A stretch of DNA of 64,000 nt, taken from NCBI RefSeq assembly GCF_937616625.2, contig NC_065575.1, positions 5,649,501 through 5,713,500 on the forward strand, in the 5' to 3' direction. Under the pieces are notes generated by a model. The model was not told the DNA's origin. It searched no databases and saw nothing but the letters and a program-made list of their open reading frames with translations. The stretch is from Mercurialis annua. Its lineage: Eukaryota; Streptophyta; Magnoliopsida; Malpighiales; Euphorbiaceae. Below are positions 24,912-36,339 of the stretch, piece by piece. The translations under genes and the position numbers were made by a program. Each line of letters opens with the position of its first letter. The stretch's first letter is position 1.

Positions 24912-25498
24912 TATATATATATATATTAGGATTTGTTTGATAGAGGATCAAACGGTGTTGATTAGCTGTGCGTCTAGATCAGACGGCTACATGCGTGAGG
25001 TTGAATCAATGGTGCGATGAGTAACCGACGGCTGTGATCGTCTCCCATTTTAAAAATGAGTAGCGAATTCACCGTGCCATATCCATGTCCTACACGTGGA
25101 TTCCTACCATAATTTAGCATTCTTTGCACTCGTGGCTGCGGGTTTATGGGCTTGATCAGTAATTACAAAATCTTGCCAGCCCTGATCCAGATCCATTGCA
25201 CTTTTTTTTTTGAACAATTAAAATAATTTTCCATTAATATCAACCACTTACAAATGTAAAAATCCAGAAAAAAAATAACCAAAATTTATACCAAAATTTT
25301 TGTTGTACAACAAAAATTTTGATAAATAATTTTAAAATAATATTTTTTGTTTGTTTATTAAAAATTAAAATTTAACTTTTTAATTTTTAATATTTTTATT
25401 AATTTTAAATTATTAAGTTGTATATTAAAATATTAAAATGTGTATATATTAAATTTAGTTTATATTAAAACTGAATATTTGTTTTTTTTATAATTCAG
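24912..25498. other. Intergenic, nothing recognised
   Basis: The remainder of the AT array is followed by about 280 bp of less AT-rich unique sequence (24930-25210) and then AT-rich DNA. I see no open frame or repeat termini. Confidence 0.4.
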
Positions 25499-26669
25499 AT
25501 CAATGAGTGGGGTTTATCACCTATTTATGTCCCCTTTATAATATAATTTTTCATTTGCATCCCGGAAATTCATATTTTTAGGTTTGTGCTTTTTTTATGG
25601 GCTGTCCGCAGAAAATTTAAGCAGATGGCCCATTTTTGCATGCTGTCCGCAGAATGCTCCACGACGGTGCCAGCGTGGAGCATACTTGAGCCATTTAATG
25701 TTGTCTGTCTAAGTGTTCTGCGAACGACAATAAATTTTCTGACAACACCTTTTGTTTCCTTGACAAAATTGCCATCTTCATTTTGCACCTAATTTCCTTA
25801 AGAGTAGTTATGTGCAGCTTCAAAGCCTTTTTGAAATATATATATCACTTTTGTTTTTTGTTTATTTGGATAATGTTAGCCAATACTGATTCATAAATGT
25901 GGAAAAAATATAAAATGATATATATTTAGATACAATATTTAAATATGAAGAACATTATAAGTTTAAAGTGGACAAATAAAAATTATTAATAGTCACAAAT
26001 ATAATAATAAATCCATATTAATTTGCATGTATTATTGGAGAAAATCGATAATCAGATCCGTTAATTTGGCGAGTCTCGACAATTATACTCAACAAAGAAA
26101 TAAAATATATGAAAATTTGGTGTTTTATGTTATTCGAATGATAGCCTAGTTCACATTTGAATATTTTTTTTATAATAACAAAATATTTTAAAAATAACAT
26201 AGCATATTTTTGTAAAATTAGATAAATAATTTCTTAATTTTTTCTCAATTCGTTTTGTAGCCACAGTCTAACTTATTATATAAATAAATTAAGAGATTAA
26301 AATATATACAATTATCAATTAATCTTTCATCTATTTCGTCTATTTTGTTTACCATCAAGTGGCCTTTATTTTAATGATGGTGTAATTTTAATTTCTAAAG
26401 TTGGGTCAATTTCAATATTATTTCATTTCAATCTGCATAACAATTAACAAATACTATATTTTTTTATTATAAAAATCATCCACCTCAAACCACACTCACC
26501 ATATTATAACTATAAATAAAGAGAGTATTTTTTATTCTGAAACACACGCCCAAGTCCCAACCTCTTCTCTATATAATTACTATGTAAATATGGAATATTT
26601 CCACATTTGCTCCACTCAATTTCATATCCAAAACTCACAAAAACAATAACATGTATTCTCTTTATTTCA

Positions 26670-26812
26670 AGCGGGTTCATACTTTGTCCACCGCCGCCAC
26701 CTTAAAAACCTCTGTATCCAACGGCATACATTCTTTGTCCACCACGGCCACCATAACTTCCTCCATACCCACCGCCTATATACTCGTCTCCTCCATTTTA
26801 ACCATTATTTCG
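26670..26812 (-). pseudogene. Glycine-rich protein fragment (antisense)
   Basis: The minus strand reads GGDEYIGGGYGGSYGGRGGQ and then RMYAVGYRGF before a TAA. A stop lies upstream in the same frame. The GGGYGG-type repeats resemble the tail of plant glycine-rich proteins. It lies just 5' of the CZIB fragment, in the opposite orientation, and both are inside the inverted-repeat element. Confidence 0.4.
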
Positions 26813-26857
26813 GCCTTTTTTTAGATTTAAAGAAACTAACTAAATAACCAGATATAA

Positions 26858-27148
26858 AATTAACCGAAAAATGAGAGAAAGAAATGCAAAGCTTGCTCCT
26901 TTAATGGATCCATCAAGTTCATATGTGTTTATGGACAACCTTACATGCAAGGTGCCAATTTCACCACTCTTATGCTATTTGAGTGTAAAGGCTTTAAGCC
27001 ACTGAACTTCATATTTACAGACACTTGGATAGCTCAATCTGTGGAAGATGGCACTATTCATGTCTTTTATTTTGAAAATGACGAATTTACTAAAGATGAA
27101 ATGAAAATCGAAAATTTGGAAGCTATTTTCGATTTTGTCCGCGGATAG
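26858..27148 (+). pseudogene. C-terminal fragment of a CXXC zinc-binding (CZIB/DUF866, UPF0587) gene
   Basis: The open frame from 26858 to the TAG at 27146-27148 encodes about 96 residues. It begins with a CxxC motif (KKCKACSFNGSIKFI), followed by NFTTLMLFECKGFKPLNFIF, a Trp in the TDTW segment, and an acidic tail ending near the natural C-terminus. In the family (about 160 aa, eukaryotic, two CxxC pairs) the second CxxC is followed by a PLMLFDCRGYEPVDF-like block, which corresponds well. The N-terminal half with the first CxxC is missing and a stop precedes the frame. It is therefore a gene piece, probably captured by the surrounding inverted-repeat element. The frame itself is open, so it could still be transcribed and translated. 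Confidence 0.7.
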
Positions 27149-27581
27149 AGTTTTATGGATTTAGTTGTTGTGTGTGTTTTTTTTATTTATTGTTGTTTAA
27201 GAGAGGTTTTTTCATCAATTGATGCATCTCAATGCATAATTGGGTTTTCCTCTCATTTATGAATTGTAATGTTTAATTATTTATTTTAATGAAATTAGTT
27301 ATTGAATCATACTAAAAAAACTATGTAAATATGCTTTTTGATATCAGGCTAATGTCGTGTCGTCCGCATAACACTTATGCGGACGACATTAAATGGCCTA
27401 GCTGGGCTCCACGCTGGTGCCAGCGTGGATTGCGGGAATTGTTCGCAGAAGATTTCTGCGGACAACCCTTAAAAAAGCACAAACCCGGAATTATTTATTT
27501 CTAGGATACAAATAGGAAAAAAAATTATCATCTGGGAAAAAATAGGGAATTAACTAAAATTATTACCCCAATTATTGGGAA

Positions 27582-28825
27582 GATAAAAGTTGTCTCCTCA
27601 ATCATTTGGATTGGTGCTTAATCACCTGATTAATTTTTAATCAAATTATTAAAATGAATTCGCAATTACGGATTCATTGACAATGTTGTTTATGGTAATT
27701 TTCGCTCGATTCCCGCCTCCGGCGAAATAGTAATTGACAAGGTAAGGTTCTTTCTCGCTTTCTCTCTATACATACAATATGCTATTAAAATTAATATGAT
27801 ATTGATTTAAAGGTTTTCTGATGTTATATGCCGAAGATTTCTATAGAGTTAGCAACTGTGAAAGAAGATGGAACCCTAGAGTCTATATGTGAGGGTATCT
27901 ATTCGGAAAGATATTGAATATTGTTGTCATATTTTGGAATTAGAAGTCAAAGTTCTATACTCAACATCCAGAGGTTGCTACATCATTACTCGATTGTGTA
28001 TTTTTTGCATTACAAGGATTTAACGTGGTTCTCAATATGTTGTTTTCTTTTCTATAAATTTATGGGAAATACTGGTTAGCTATTATCTCTAATTCAAATG
28101 TTTCGTTTCTTTATCTTTGTGATGAAGAGCACAGGTTTTTATTTTTATCTATTCATTATTCATTGTCAACTTTTTAGTTCTCTTATTAGGAAGGTTTTGT
28201 TCACTTTGACATTGTTAATTTATATGGGTGGTTCATTAGTGGTTAAATAAGCCCTTTTGGATGATTTTTTTACGGTATCATTTACTTTTAAATCGGCTCA
28301 CCCGGCTTTGTAGTAGAGTCACTTATTTTTGTACCTTTAATTATTCTATTAATGATATTAGCTTTTGTTAAAGAAAAATTAAAAAATAATAATAAACTTT
28401 TATTTAATTTTTTAAATTAATTTTTTATGAAAAATAAAGTCGGGCATCGGAGCATCTTTTTCTCCAATGGAGAAGGAGTAGCGGCTGAGGAGCGAGCTGC
28501 TGCAGCTCGCCCCCCTTCTCCAATGGTTATGATTTAGATTTTGAAAATTAAGAGTTATATATTTATGTTTTATACCTTTTTATGAAATATATAAATATAT
28601 ATTTAATATTTTTTAGATATACACGCCTTATTTCGCTCAGATGAGTGCTTTTTTGCATTTTGATATAAACTCAACTATCTACAAATCTAAGACTATAAAA
28701 CTATCATTTAAGGGTCAAAATCATATTTTTTTCCTCTAAAAGTATAATTCAATAATATTCAAACACATAAGATATAGGCATGCCTCCTTATTCAAACACA
28801 TAAGAGGCAAATGGTGGATTAGAAC
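27582..28825. other. Intergenic, no gene recognised
   Basis: There are degraded, non-repetitive AT-rich stretches. 28448-28520 holds a G+C-rich patch with inverted halves (TCTCCAATGGAGAAGG and CCTTCTCCAATGG) next to GGAGCATC, possibly one end of a MITE. No coding evidence was found. Confidence 0.4.
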
Positions 28826-29227
28826 TCAGAAAGGGACTATGTTGAACTTTGCGTTTGTAATATCTCTAATACCTGTTGGAGCTTCCAGGACTAACAAATA
28901 ATCCTTGTATGTCCAAGGTCTCCCCATCGTCACTCTTCTTCTATCTGATTTAGAACCAAAATGGCTGATAAACATATTGCTTCCCACTGTTTCAATCACC
29001 AACGGGTCTTTCATCTTCCATACGTATTTTATAGTTGAAATAAATCCATATCTACTGATACGTTTTATTGACAGAACTTTCTCAAATAGGAATGTAGCAA
29101 TTTTCTTCTCTCCCACTTCTCTAGCCTCCATACCTAAGTCGCATACCACCACATCGTTATCGTCAGACAGTGATAGATATTGGCATAAAGATGTCAGATC
29201 CATGTTTGTAAAAAGGAATAACTCCAA
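28826..29227 (-). pseudogene. LINE ORF1-type DUF4283 domain fragment
   Basis: The 133-aa frame shows the DUF4283 pattern found in plant L1-like retrotransposon ORF1 proteins. It has a CDLG/ATFLFEKVLS segment, the run IKYVWKMKDPLVIETVGSNM, then FISHFGSKSDRRRVTMGRPW and YLLVLEAP. It stops at NIVPF, just where the family usually continues with W-x-Q/R-I, and no zinc knuckle or ORF2 follows. It is probably a 5' relic of a non-LTR element or a domesticated fragment. Confidence 0.65.
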
Positions 29228-29644
29228 TAATGTTGGAGACAGCTATTCTGCTTAGTAGAGTACTTGTTACATTAAAATTTTATTTTTTAATAAATTAATT
29301 TAATAAGTCAATATAATCTCAAAAATCAATTTTACCAATATTGTGAAACCACTTTAAAACTAAAATTATGAAAACTAAGCAATGTGTCGTATAGAAAAAA
29401 GAAAATTAGAAATTAACAATTACATGTCACAAACCCAAGATTCTAAATTGCAATGCATGCCACAATTTAAAAAATTAAAAGAAAAAAATTGAAAATATAT
29501 TGTTAGAAGTTTCAAGAATTACATCAAATACAAAACAAACGAACATCAAAATCAAAAAAATCTAGTTTCTAGCTTTCATCATTTGAGAAAATAACATGTC
29601 GAACATTGTTTTGTCAAAAGTAAGCGTTTGTTCTATTCTTTTGT
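29228..29644. other. Intergenic, nothing recognised
   Basis: AT-rich spacer between the LINE relic and the nested TIR elements. No feature stands out. Confidence 0.45.
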
Positions 29645-29790
29645 TAGACAAACCCCAAAAATTACTAAACTTTGCGATTTATGTTTGTTATAACTAAATT
29701 TTTTAAAATTAGCAAATATAACCACTTTTTGCATATTATATTTTTTTATAGCCATTTTTGAACCGTTCGACTATTTTATTGTAGTTAAAG

Positions 29791-31027
29791 CAGTGTATTT
29801 AAAATCAGACCAGACCGGTCAGTTCAACCGGTTTAACTGGCAACCGGCCACTTGTCTGATACGATTAACCTTGAAAACTAAAAATTCGGTCCAACCGGAT
29901 CAAGCCGGATTGAACTGGAAAAACCGGACTGAACCGGAAACGGAAAAATTGAATTGGAACGGACGATTACAAGTATTTCTATATTTAACTTGGCTTGATG
30001 ACCGTTTTAACATATCTCATTTTAACTGATAATAAAACAAACATGTCTCATTATTTTATGAGCAATTTACTTAGAGGCCACTGAAGTATATCATAATTAA
30101 CAGTTTGGTACCCCTTATTTTAAAAGTCTACTTAATAGTCCCTTAGTTTTAATTCCGTTAACTGAGAGATCCTTCTGTTAATTTGAGTGACCAAATCGTT
30201 TAACGGATTAAAACTCGGATATTAAATCGTTTAAAAGTGAGAGGCCAAATTGTTTTATAAAATTAAAAATAAGGGACCAAATCGTTCACAAAATTAAAGG
30301 TGGGGTACCAAATCGTTTGAAATTAAATATCGAAATTAACGGAGGGACCTGATAGTTAACGGAATGAAAATTGAGGGACCATTAAATAGACTTTTGAAAT
30401 AAAGAGCACCAAACTGTTAATTATGGTATACCTTAGACACCTTAGCGTAATTTGTTTTTTTTTTCTTGCACAGCTTAAATTAATTCAAATTATATAAGAT
30501 ATTATGAAGAACAAAAATAAAATTTAAAGAAAGTATTAAATAAAATCACCGGAATTATGGCTAATTATTAGACTTCCTATTTGTGATGGTGTTGCCATTT
30601 ATTAATAGTTGACATAATTAAAGCTTTTGCAGGTCATTCTTTTTCTTTCATTAATTTAATTAATTCAGCAATATTAGAGGCAAATTATTTGAGTCTTTGA
30701 TAATGAATTACTTTCTTCTTTAACCTTAATATAAACTATATTTTTTCTCTTTTTAACTTTAGCAATATTAAAAGCAAATAATTTGGGTATGTTATAATTA
30801 TATTTTTTAAAAAACTTTAATCTTAATAATATTAGGGGTAAATTTTTGATATCAACTCAAAGATTAATTGGAAATTTCTGATTGCAACCTATGACCATCG
30901 GGTTTTAAGGATTTCTGTTCAAAATTTCACTTAACCGGCTAGACCGACGGTTGAACCGGTTGGATCGGTCGAACCAAAAATCGGTGGACACACCGGTTCA
31001 GCTACCGGTTCGGTTTTTAAAACACCG
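29791..31027. mobile_element. CCGGTT-rich non-autonomous hAT-type element
   Basis: The ends are CAGTGTATTTAAAATCAGAC on the left and CGGTGTTTTAAAAACCGAAC read from the right. Each is followed inward by clusters of ACCGG/CCGGTT. The flanks AGTTAAAG (29783-29790) and AGTTAAAC (31028-31035) match at 7 of 8 bases, consistent with an old 8-bp hAT duplication. It is related to the better preserved 35111-36339 copy. A MITE (30063-30454) is nested inside. Confidence 0.6.
30063..30454. mobile_element. MITE with about 95-bp inverted repeats, nested in the hAT element
   Basis: The left arm (ATCATAATTAACAGTTTGGT...AAAAGTCTACTTAATAGTCC...TTCCGTTAAC) is mirrored at the right end down to CGTAATTTG. The interior repeats GACCAAATCGTT-like units. 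It has no coding capacity and its superfamily is not assigned. Confidence 0.65.
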
Positions 31028-31247
31028 AGTTAAACCTTTAATCGTGACATAACACGTAAATATTTGGTATTTTATTGTGATTATATTAGTTCTAATCTTA
31101 TACACATGGCTCTCATGTTGTCAATAAAATCGATTTAATTCGAATTTGGCTATAAAAAAACGCAATTTATTAAAACGGGTTATATTTGCCAATTTTAAAA
31201 AACCTGATCATAACTGATAAAAATTATAAAGATCTGATATTGTTAGA

Positions 31248-31679
31248 GAATTTGACCTTTTCTTTTTATATTTTTGTGCTTTCCTTCTTTAATTTTTTTA
31301 ATATTCCTGCCTTTTTGTTAAGGTCACGATTTACTTATTATTTTTCTATTCTTAACATTTCTTTTTTCAATCCTTATTTTTATAGCTAATTTAGTGTTTT
31401 ATGTTTTTTTTTTTATCTTTTTGCCAACACCTATATGTTACGATGCAATTAAAATAACAAATAATGAAGTATCATGTATTAGTAACTGAATTTTAAACAT
31501 GGCATATATTAGAAAAAAATTAAAATTAATTTTCTAAATATAAAAGTCCCTATCTTGAAACATCTATTCTCTCTACAGTTTTTTTTATCTTAAATGCTAA
31601 CTCCTTATATTTGTCTTTTGTTAAGTTCTGATACATTTTAATTGAGAAATGCTAAAAAAAAAATTCCATGTTAGAATAT
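31248..31679. other. AT-rich intergenic DNA, nothing recognised
   Basis: A T-rich spacer without a plausible gene or repeat terminus. Confidence 0.4.
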
Positions 31680-31680
31680 A

Positions 31681-32064
31681 GGCCTAATTATTTTAAAAAC
31701 CACCCACTTTGTAACTTTTTTTCATTTATACCATGACCTAGGAAAATTTTCAATTGTACCCTATTTTCAATTTTTATGTTTCATTTGTACCCCAAATTTA
31801 AATTTTTTGATAATTTTAATTAATTTAAAAATGAAAATATTAAAAACAAGATACATAAATGATTAATATTAACGTTTTATTAGAATATAGGTTAAAAATG
31901 AAGGATTAATTTAAACTTCTTTTCAAAAGAAATAGGTCAACTTTAACTCATTAGGGTAGAGATGAAACATAAAAATCAAAAATAGGGTACAATTGAGAAT
32001 TTTCCTAAATCATGGTATAAATGAAAAAAAGTTACAAGTTGGGTGGTTTTTAAGTAATTAGGCC
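31681..32064. mobile_element. MITE with GGCCTAATTA termini (384 bp)
   Basis: The termini GGCCTAATTA and TAATTAGGCC bound long inverted arms. The left reads AAAACCACCCACTTTGTAAC and ATTTATACCATGACCTAGGA, mirrored on the right. TA flanks each side (31679-31680 and 32065-32066), suggesting a Stowaway-like target. It is non-coding. Confidence 0.75.
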
Positions 32065-32066
32065 TA

Positions 32067-33735
32067 GAATGTATTGATGAAGATGTAAATACAAACAATG
32101 AAAGTCATATCATAAGGATCTCAATATAATCTTTCAAATTTGAACAACCAACTACTAAGCAACAATCCAAAATAAGATAAAAAATAATCGAAAATAAGGA
32201 TAAATCCATGACATGGATCCCGATAAAATTAACACAACAAAAAACTATATTCCCGTTGGACGGGGTACTTAAATCATCCTTTTTCCGATTTGACAAAAAA
32301 TCCGCTCTATCCGACGAAGCTTAGCATTTTCGGTTCATCTTCAACGATATTTTAAAGAGATAGATTTAAAAACCTCCCCAATGTTTAGATTTACGTCTTA
32401 AAGCTCGAACGAACACTAAATAGTCTTGAACGATCTACAACATCGGATCAAAGAGGTGAGAAAACTAATTATAACAATTTATTTCATAAGATAAAATTCC
32501 AAACCATAAAAAACATCTTAAAAAAGTCTTATTCAAACAACAAAGAGTAGATCTATACTAAATAAAACCATGGGCGGAGAGAAGATGGTTTTCCGGTGAC
32601 CGGAAAAATCATCTTCTTCCACCCTCACCGAGAACAAGATGAAGAAGATGGACTTTATTTAGAGAAAAGGAAGAGCAAATTTTATGGAGAGAGTGTTTTT
32701 TTTCATGTTTTACTTTGAAATCTGCTAATTAAATAAGTAAAATATTATTGAAATAATAAAACAGTAAGAATATTGAACAAAAAATAAAAATAATAAAATA
32801 CTTTACTATTACATTATAGAAGAGAAAATTTTGAAGAGCGTATTTTCCTTATCTCTTTTATTATCAAAATAAATAAAAAAATAAAAACAATTGAAAAATG
32901 ATACAAAAAATTTGTAAATTTATTATTGGTCACCATTGTTTTTTTTTTCCCAGTTAGGAATAAGATAGATAGGATACAGATTAAGACACCGCGCCCTTAT
33001 TACAAAAAACTATAAAATGCCTTTTTGCTTCCTGAGCTTGAATGTGTGCTTCTCTGTATTGATTTATGCCGATGGAAAGAACTTGAATGAATTCAAAGGA
33101 CGATTTTGAGTGCCATATGTCTTGGAAAATCCCTATACACTTTGCTATCATCGCTAACTCCTATACAAAAGCGTTAGGGACTTGATTGACATCGCCCTTC
33201 AACGGAATTTTGCTTCACCCTTTTAAGATTGCCCAATTCATAAAATCCCTCAAAGTTAATAACTCAAGAATGCATAGGTCCCAAATGTGCCTGTAGATAG
33301 CGCTGAAAGAATCGAGACGTTCGCCTTTCTCATTTTTGGCTACCCCAGCTATCGATCCAAATTTTAGCTTTTCGTGAGTTCCTGCATAAAAAAAGATTGA
33401 GATTGTGTCTTGAGGCGGTATGGTATTATGACTTTGTAAATATAGGTTGTGTTGCTTCCTCTATTTAAATTCGGCCTTACGTTTACTTCTCGAAATTCAT
33501 TGTGGTAAAACAACGCATTATAGATAGTTTCCGTTTTCCGACCAGTCCTTTTACTTGTTTTTTAAAATTTCGCGCTAGATCGTCCTCATAACATAGCAAA
33601 CAAACTCCATATTTTCTTTTAATATTTCTTTTGACTTATTTATAGTTAAAAACCATGTCCACATCTCCGTAAAAGAAACTGACCTGAGGGTACCTTCATA
33701 ACATAAGAGGTTCACGCTCATGTCCTCTCCTCCTG
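32067..33735. other. Intergenic, degraded sequence of unknown origin
   Basis: No intact frame is present. 33000-33600 has a more coding-like composition than its surroundings, and minus-strand fragments such as MIAKCIGIFQDIWHS can be read, but they break quickly and I do not recognise a family. It may be an old retrotransposon relic. Confidence 0.35.
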
Positions 33736-33945
33736 TTAAGATAATCTCATATTACTTAGAAGAACAAATATAAATAAATTTATAAGTGTAAAGGTTCAAC
33801 CATCTATTAACTACTTCTAGTTATTAGATCATGGTTGAACTAAATACATCTCATAAGTATGTGAGTTTTTACATTCTCACCAATTTATAATTAATTACTT
33901 CTACCAATTAATCAAAATAATATTCTAATATGGTATCATGGCGGG
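33736..33945 (+). repeat. Possible small LTR (TRIM/copia type) with degenerate primer-binding site
   Basis: A segment starting TGTTAAGATAATCTCATATT is followed about 200 bp later by TGGTATCATGGCGGG (33930 on). This resembles the initiator-Met tRNA primer site TGGTATCAGAGC found right after many plant LTRs. The second LTR and internal genes were not found. Confidence 0.35.
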
Positions 33946-34486
33946 TCTGGTTCGGAATTTTAGTTATCCGGTTAATACCCTGATTTTGCATTGTACATTC
34001 CATTTAGAGTGTGGTGCCATATGTAGTGGTATGCTGTCCAATAGATTGGGATTGAGATTGACATGATATGTTCTATCGTTGATGAATAAAAAATTTATTT
34101 TATCTAAAAAATAACATACTTTTTTTAGATAAGTAGCACGGAAACGAAAACGTCACGAAACGGATACGGAAAAACTACATTTTTTTAAAATAAAAGACAC
34201 GAAAAGTGGAATAAGTATGAACAATAAAAATAAAAAAATATTTTTTTTTTGATAATTGGGGAGGGGGGAGCGCTTGTGGGGTGATTTGAACCCAACAAAT
34301 ATAATGTAACCCAACAAAAATAAGAAAAAAAAGATTTGTTGTAGATATTATAAATAATACAAATTGGGTGAGGATTTTTGCACTCCACAAAATATTTGTT
34401 TTTCATAATCATGTCAAAAAATTAAAAAATATATTTTAGTATAATACTATATTTAAATTTTTCAAAAAGGTTATTAAATATGGTTT
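33946..34486. other. Intergenic, nothing firm
   Basis: 34255-34320 includes GGGGTGATTTGAACCC, a B-box-like sequence on the minus strand that may be a worn SINE. No gene was found. Confidence 0.35.
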
Positions 34487-34636
34487 TTTTTGTAAGCTCA
34501 TCCGGTTTCCAAGGCTTTGCCCTACTAATCTGAATCCGACCCGTGTCGCGCACCTGACATTCACAAGGACTCGAATCCGAGACCTTGATTAAGCGATACC
34601 AAGCCGTTTACCACTTGAACCAATTCCCATTGGTTT
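34487..34636 (-). mobile_element. tRNA-derived SINE
   Basis: On the minus strand the element begins near AACCAATGGGAATTGGTTCA and carries an A-box-like TTCAAGTGGTAAACGG and a B-box (GATTCGAGTCC). It ends in GAGCTTAC followed by a short poly(A). Direct repeats of AAATATGGTTT (34476-34486 and 34637-34647) flank it, consistent with L1-type target-primed insertion. It is about 150 bp, typical of plant SINEs. Confidence 0.8.
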
Positions 34637-34647
34637 AAATATGGTTT

Positions 34648-34954
34648 ATTAATTACTTATAGATAGAAATAATACAAAATAAAAAAAACTACTAAAATAA
34701 ATAATAAGTTAATCATGATATTCGTATGGTTTGGGTGGATTATGAGAAATTTGTATATGCAATGGAGGGAAATTCCAAGGACTTTTTCGGGAAAGAATCT
34801 AGATAGGAGAAATGCTAAAGGCAAAAGGAAAATAAAAATCCTTGATGTTTACCTAAAACTACATATCAGTTCTTAAACTTTTTTTTGGGCATAAATAAGC
34901 TTCATATTTTTTAGATTATAAAAAACCTCTGCTACCATGGCATTAGGAAAAACA
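34648..34954. other. Intergenic, nothing recognised
   Basis: Spacer DNA between the SINE and the start of the segment that has an inverted copy near 58 kb. Confidence 0.4.
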
Positions 34955-35110
34955 TTCAAACATTATATTAATTCCGACTGCTATATTAGTTTCTGGAGCT
35001 AGTGATCAATTATTCTTATATTTTGATAAAAATTAAAAACCTATCTTCATCCCACTGATTCGTTCTAGTTTTCCTTTTCTTTTTTAAACAATCAATTTTA
35101 ATAGATTTAC

Positions 35111-36339
35111 CAATGTTTTGAAAACCGGACCGGACCGGCCGGTCGGACCGGGTTAACCGGGAACCGGCTCTGTATCCGGTCCGGTTTTTGATTAAAATCG
35201 GATAGTTTAAAAACCGGTCAAAACCGGTCAAAAACCGGATTTAACCGGAAAAACCGGATTTAGCATAAAAACCGGCCAAATCCGGTTTTGTAAAAATTGG
35301 TCAAAAAACATTCTTTTTTGATAGAAAAAGCATTTTGTGGTCCCTACCATGTGTCTTTGTTTTTCTCTCTCCCATGTGTTTTTGTTTTTCTCTCTCCCAT
35401 GTGTCTTTTATTCTCTCTCATATAAATTCTTACACACATTAATTATTCTTACACATATTAATTATTCTTACACATATTTTTTTTTTTTTGATCGCATTAT
35501 TCTTACACATATTAATTCCCTCTTATATGACATTTTAATTTTTATTAATATATATTATTACTCAAAAGATATAACTACACTCTTTCTAATAATATTATAT
35601 ATTCTTAAATATTAATTATTTATAATTATATTTCACAAAAAATAAATTATAATTCTTTGTAAATATATTATCATATTTTTTATTTATAAAATGTTATATC
35701 ATATTTATAAGTTAATAATTACTAAATTAAAAAAAAATTATCTCTTTCATATAAAATAATTTTTGTATATATTCTTGAATATTATCATTTATAAATTATA
35801 ATTATATTTTTTATATTAAATTATCTTAAATAAAAATATGATGACATGTTAAATTAAAAGTTATATTTTTTCTTTCTCATAAAATATGATTATTCTATAT
35901 ACACTATGTTTATCAATTATAATTGTATTTCACATGTTTAGTAATTAATTCTGTTTAAATATTCCTCATATTTTTATTTATAAACTTTAACTTTATTTAA
36001 ATATTTTGTCATATTTTTTATTTATAAACTTTAATTGTATAATTTTAATTTAATAATTATTATTTATTAAAATAAAAAAACTATTTTTTTCATTTAGAAA
36101 AATTATTCTATATATTCTTAAAAATTTATCATTTATAATTATATTTTATGTAAAAAAATTTAATAGATAATTTAATTTAAATATTATATCATGTTTTTTT
36201 ATTTATAATACATGTATTTTCAATTTAAATAATTTATATTTATTATAATTCAAAAATCCGGTTGAACCCGGTTGAACCGGTTGAACCGTGAACCCCCGAT
36301 GAAGCCGGTTCGATTTCCGGTCCGGTTTTAAAAACATTG
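35111..36339. mobile_element. CCGG-rich non-autonomous hAT element (1229 bp)
   Basis: The ends CAATGTTTTGAAAACCGGAC and CAATGTTTTTAAAACCGGAC (read from the right) are inverted repeats. Exact 8-bp duplications AGATTTAC flank it (35103-35110 and 36340-36347). The inverted paralogous segment near 58640 shows the empty site. Clusters of ACCGG and CCGGTT lie at both sides, with an AT-rich core. There is no transposase. Confidence 0.88.

Larger units (their letters stand above)
25499..27581. mobile_element. Inverted-repeat element (about 2.1 kb) carrying gene fragments
   Basis: The left arm (about 25499-25770) and right arm (about 27345-27581) are long imperfect inverted repeats. Both contain GGTTTGTGCTTTTTT, TGTCCGCAGAAA, CCAGCGTGGAGC or its mirror, and GGCCATTTAATGT. 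The right arm contains a perfect 14-bp hairpin (27358-27371 with 27375-27388) and a 20-bp near-palindrome CCACGCTGG-TG-CCAGCGTGG (27409-27428). Between the arms lie a CZIB/DUF866 fragment and a glycine-rich fragment. The structure resembles a Pack-type TIR element. No target duplication was identified and the superfamily is unknown. Confidence 0.6.
29645..31247. mobile_element. Outer TIR element (MULE-like family), split by a hAT
   Basis: The left end (29645-29780) reads ACTAAACTTTGCGATTTATG...TTATAACTAAA...TATAACCACTTTTTGC. It is mirrored by the right end (about 31130-31247), which has CGGGTTATATTTGCC, CTGATCATAACTGATAAAAA and GATCTGATATTGTTAGAG. It is the same family as 36541-37282 but more eroded. 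A CCGGTT-rich hAT element (29791-31027) is inserted within it. Confidence 0.55.

Noticed and set aside
34487..34636. A tRNA gene on the minus strand
   Set aside because: A and B boxes are present, but the body is too long, the acceptor stem does not pair, and a poly(A) tail with target duplication marks it as a SINE.
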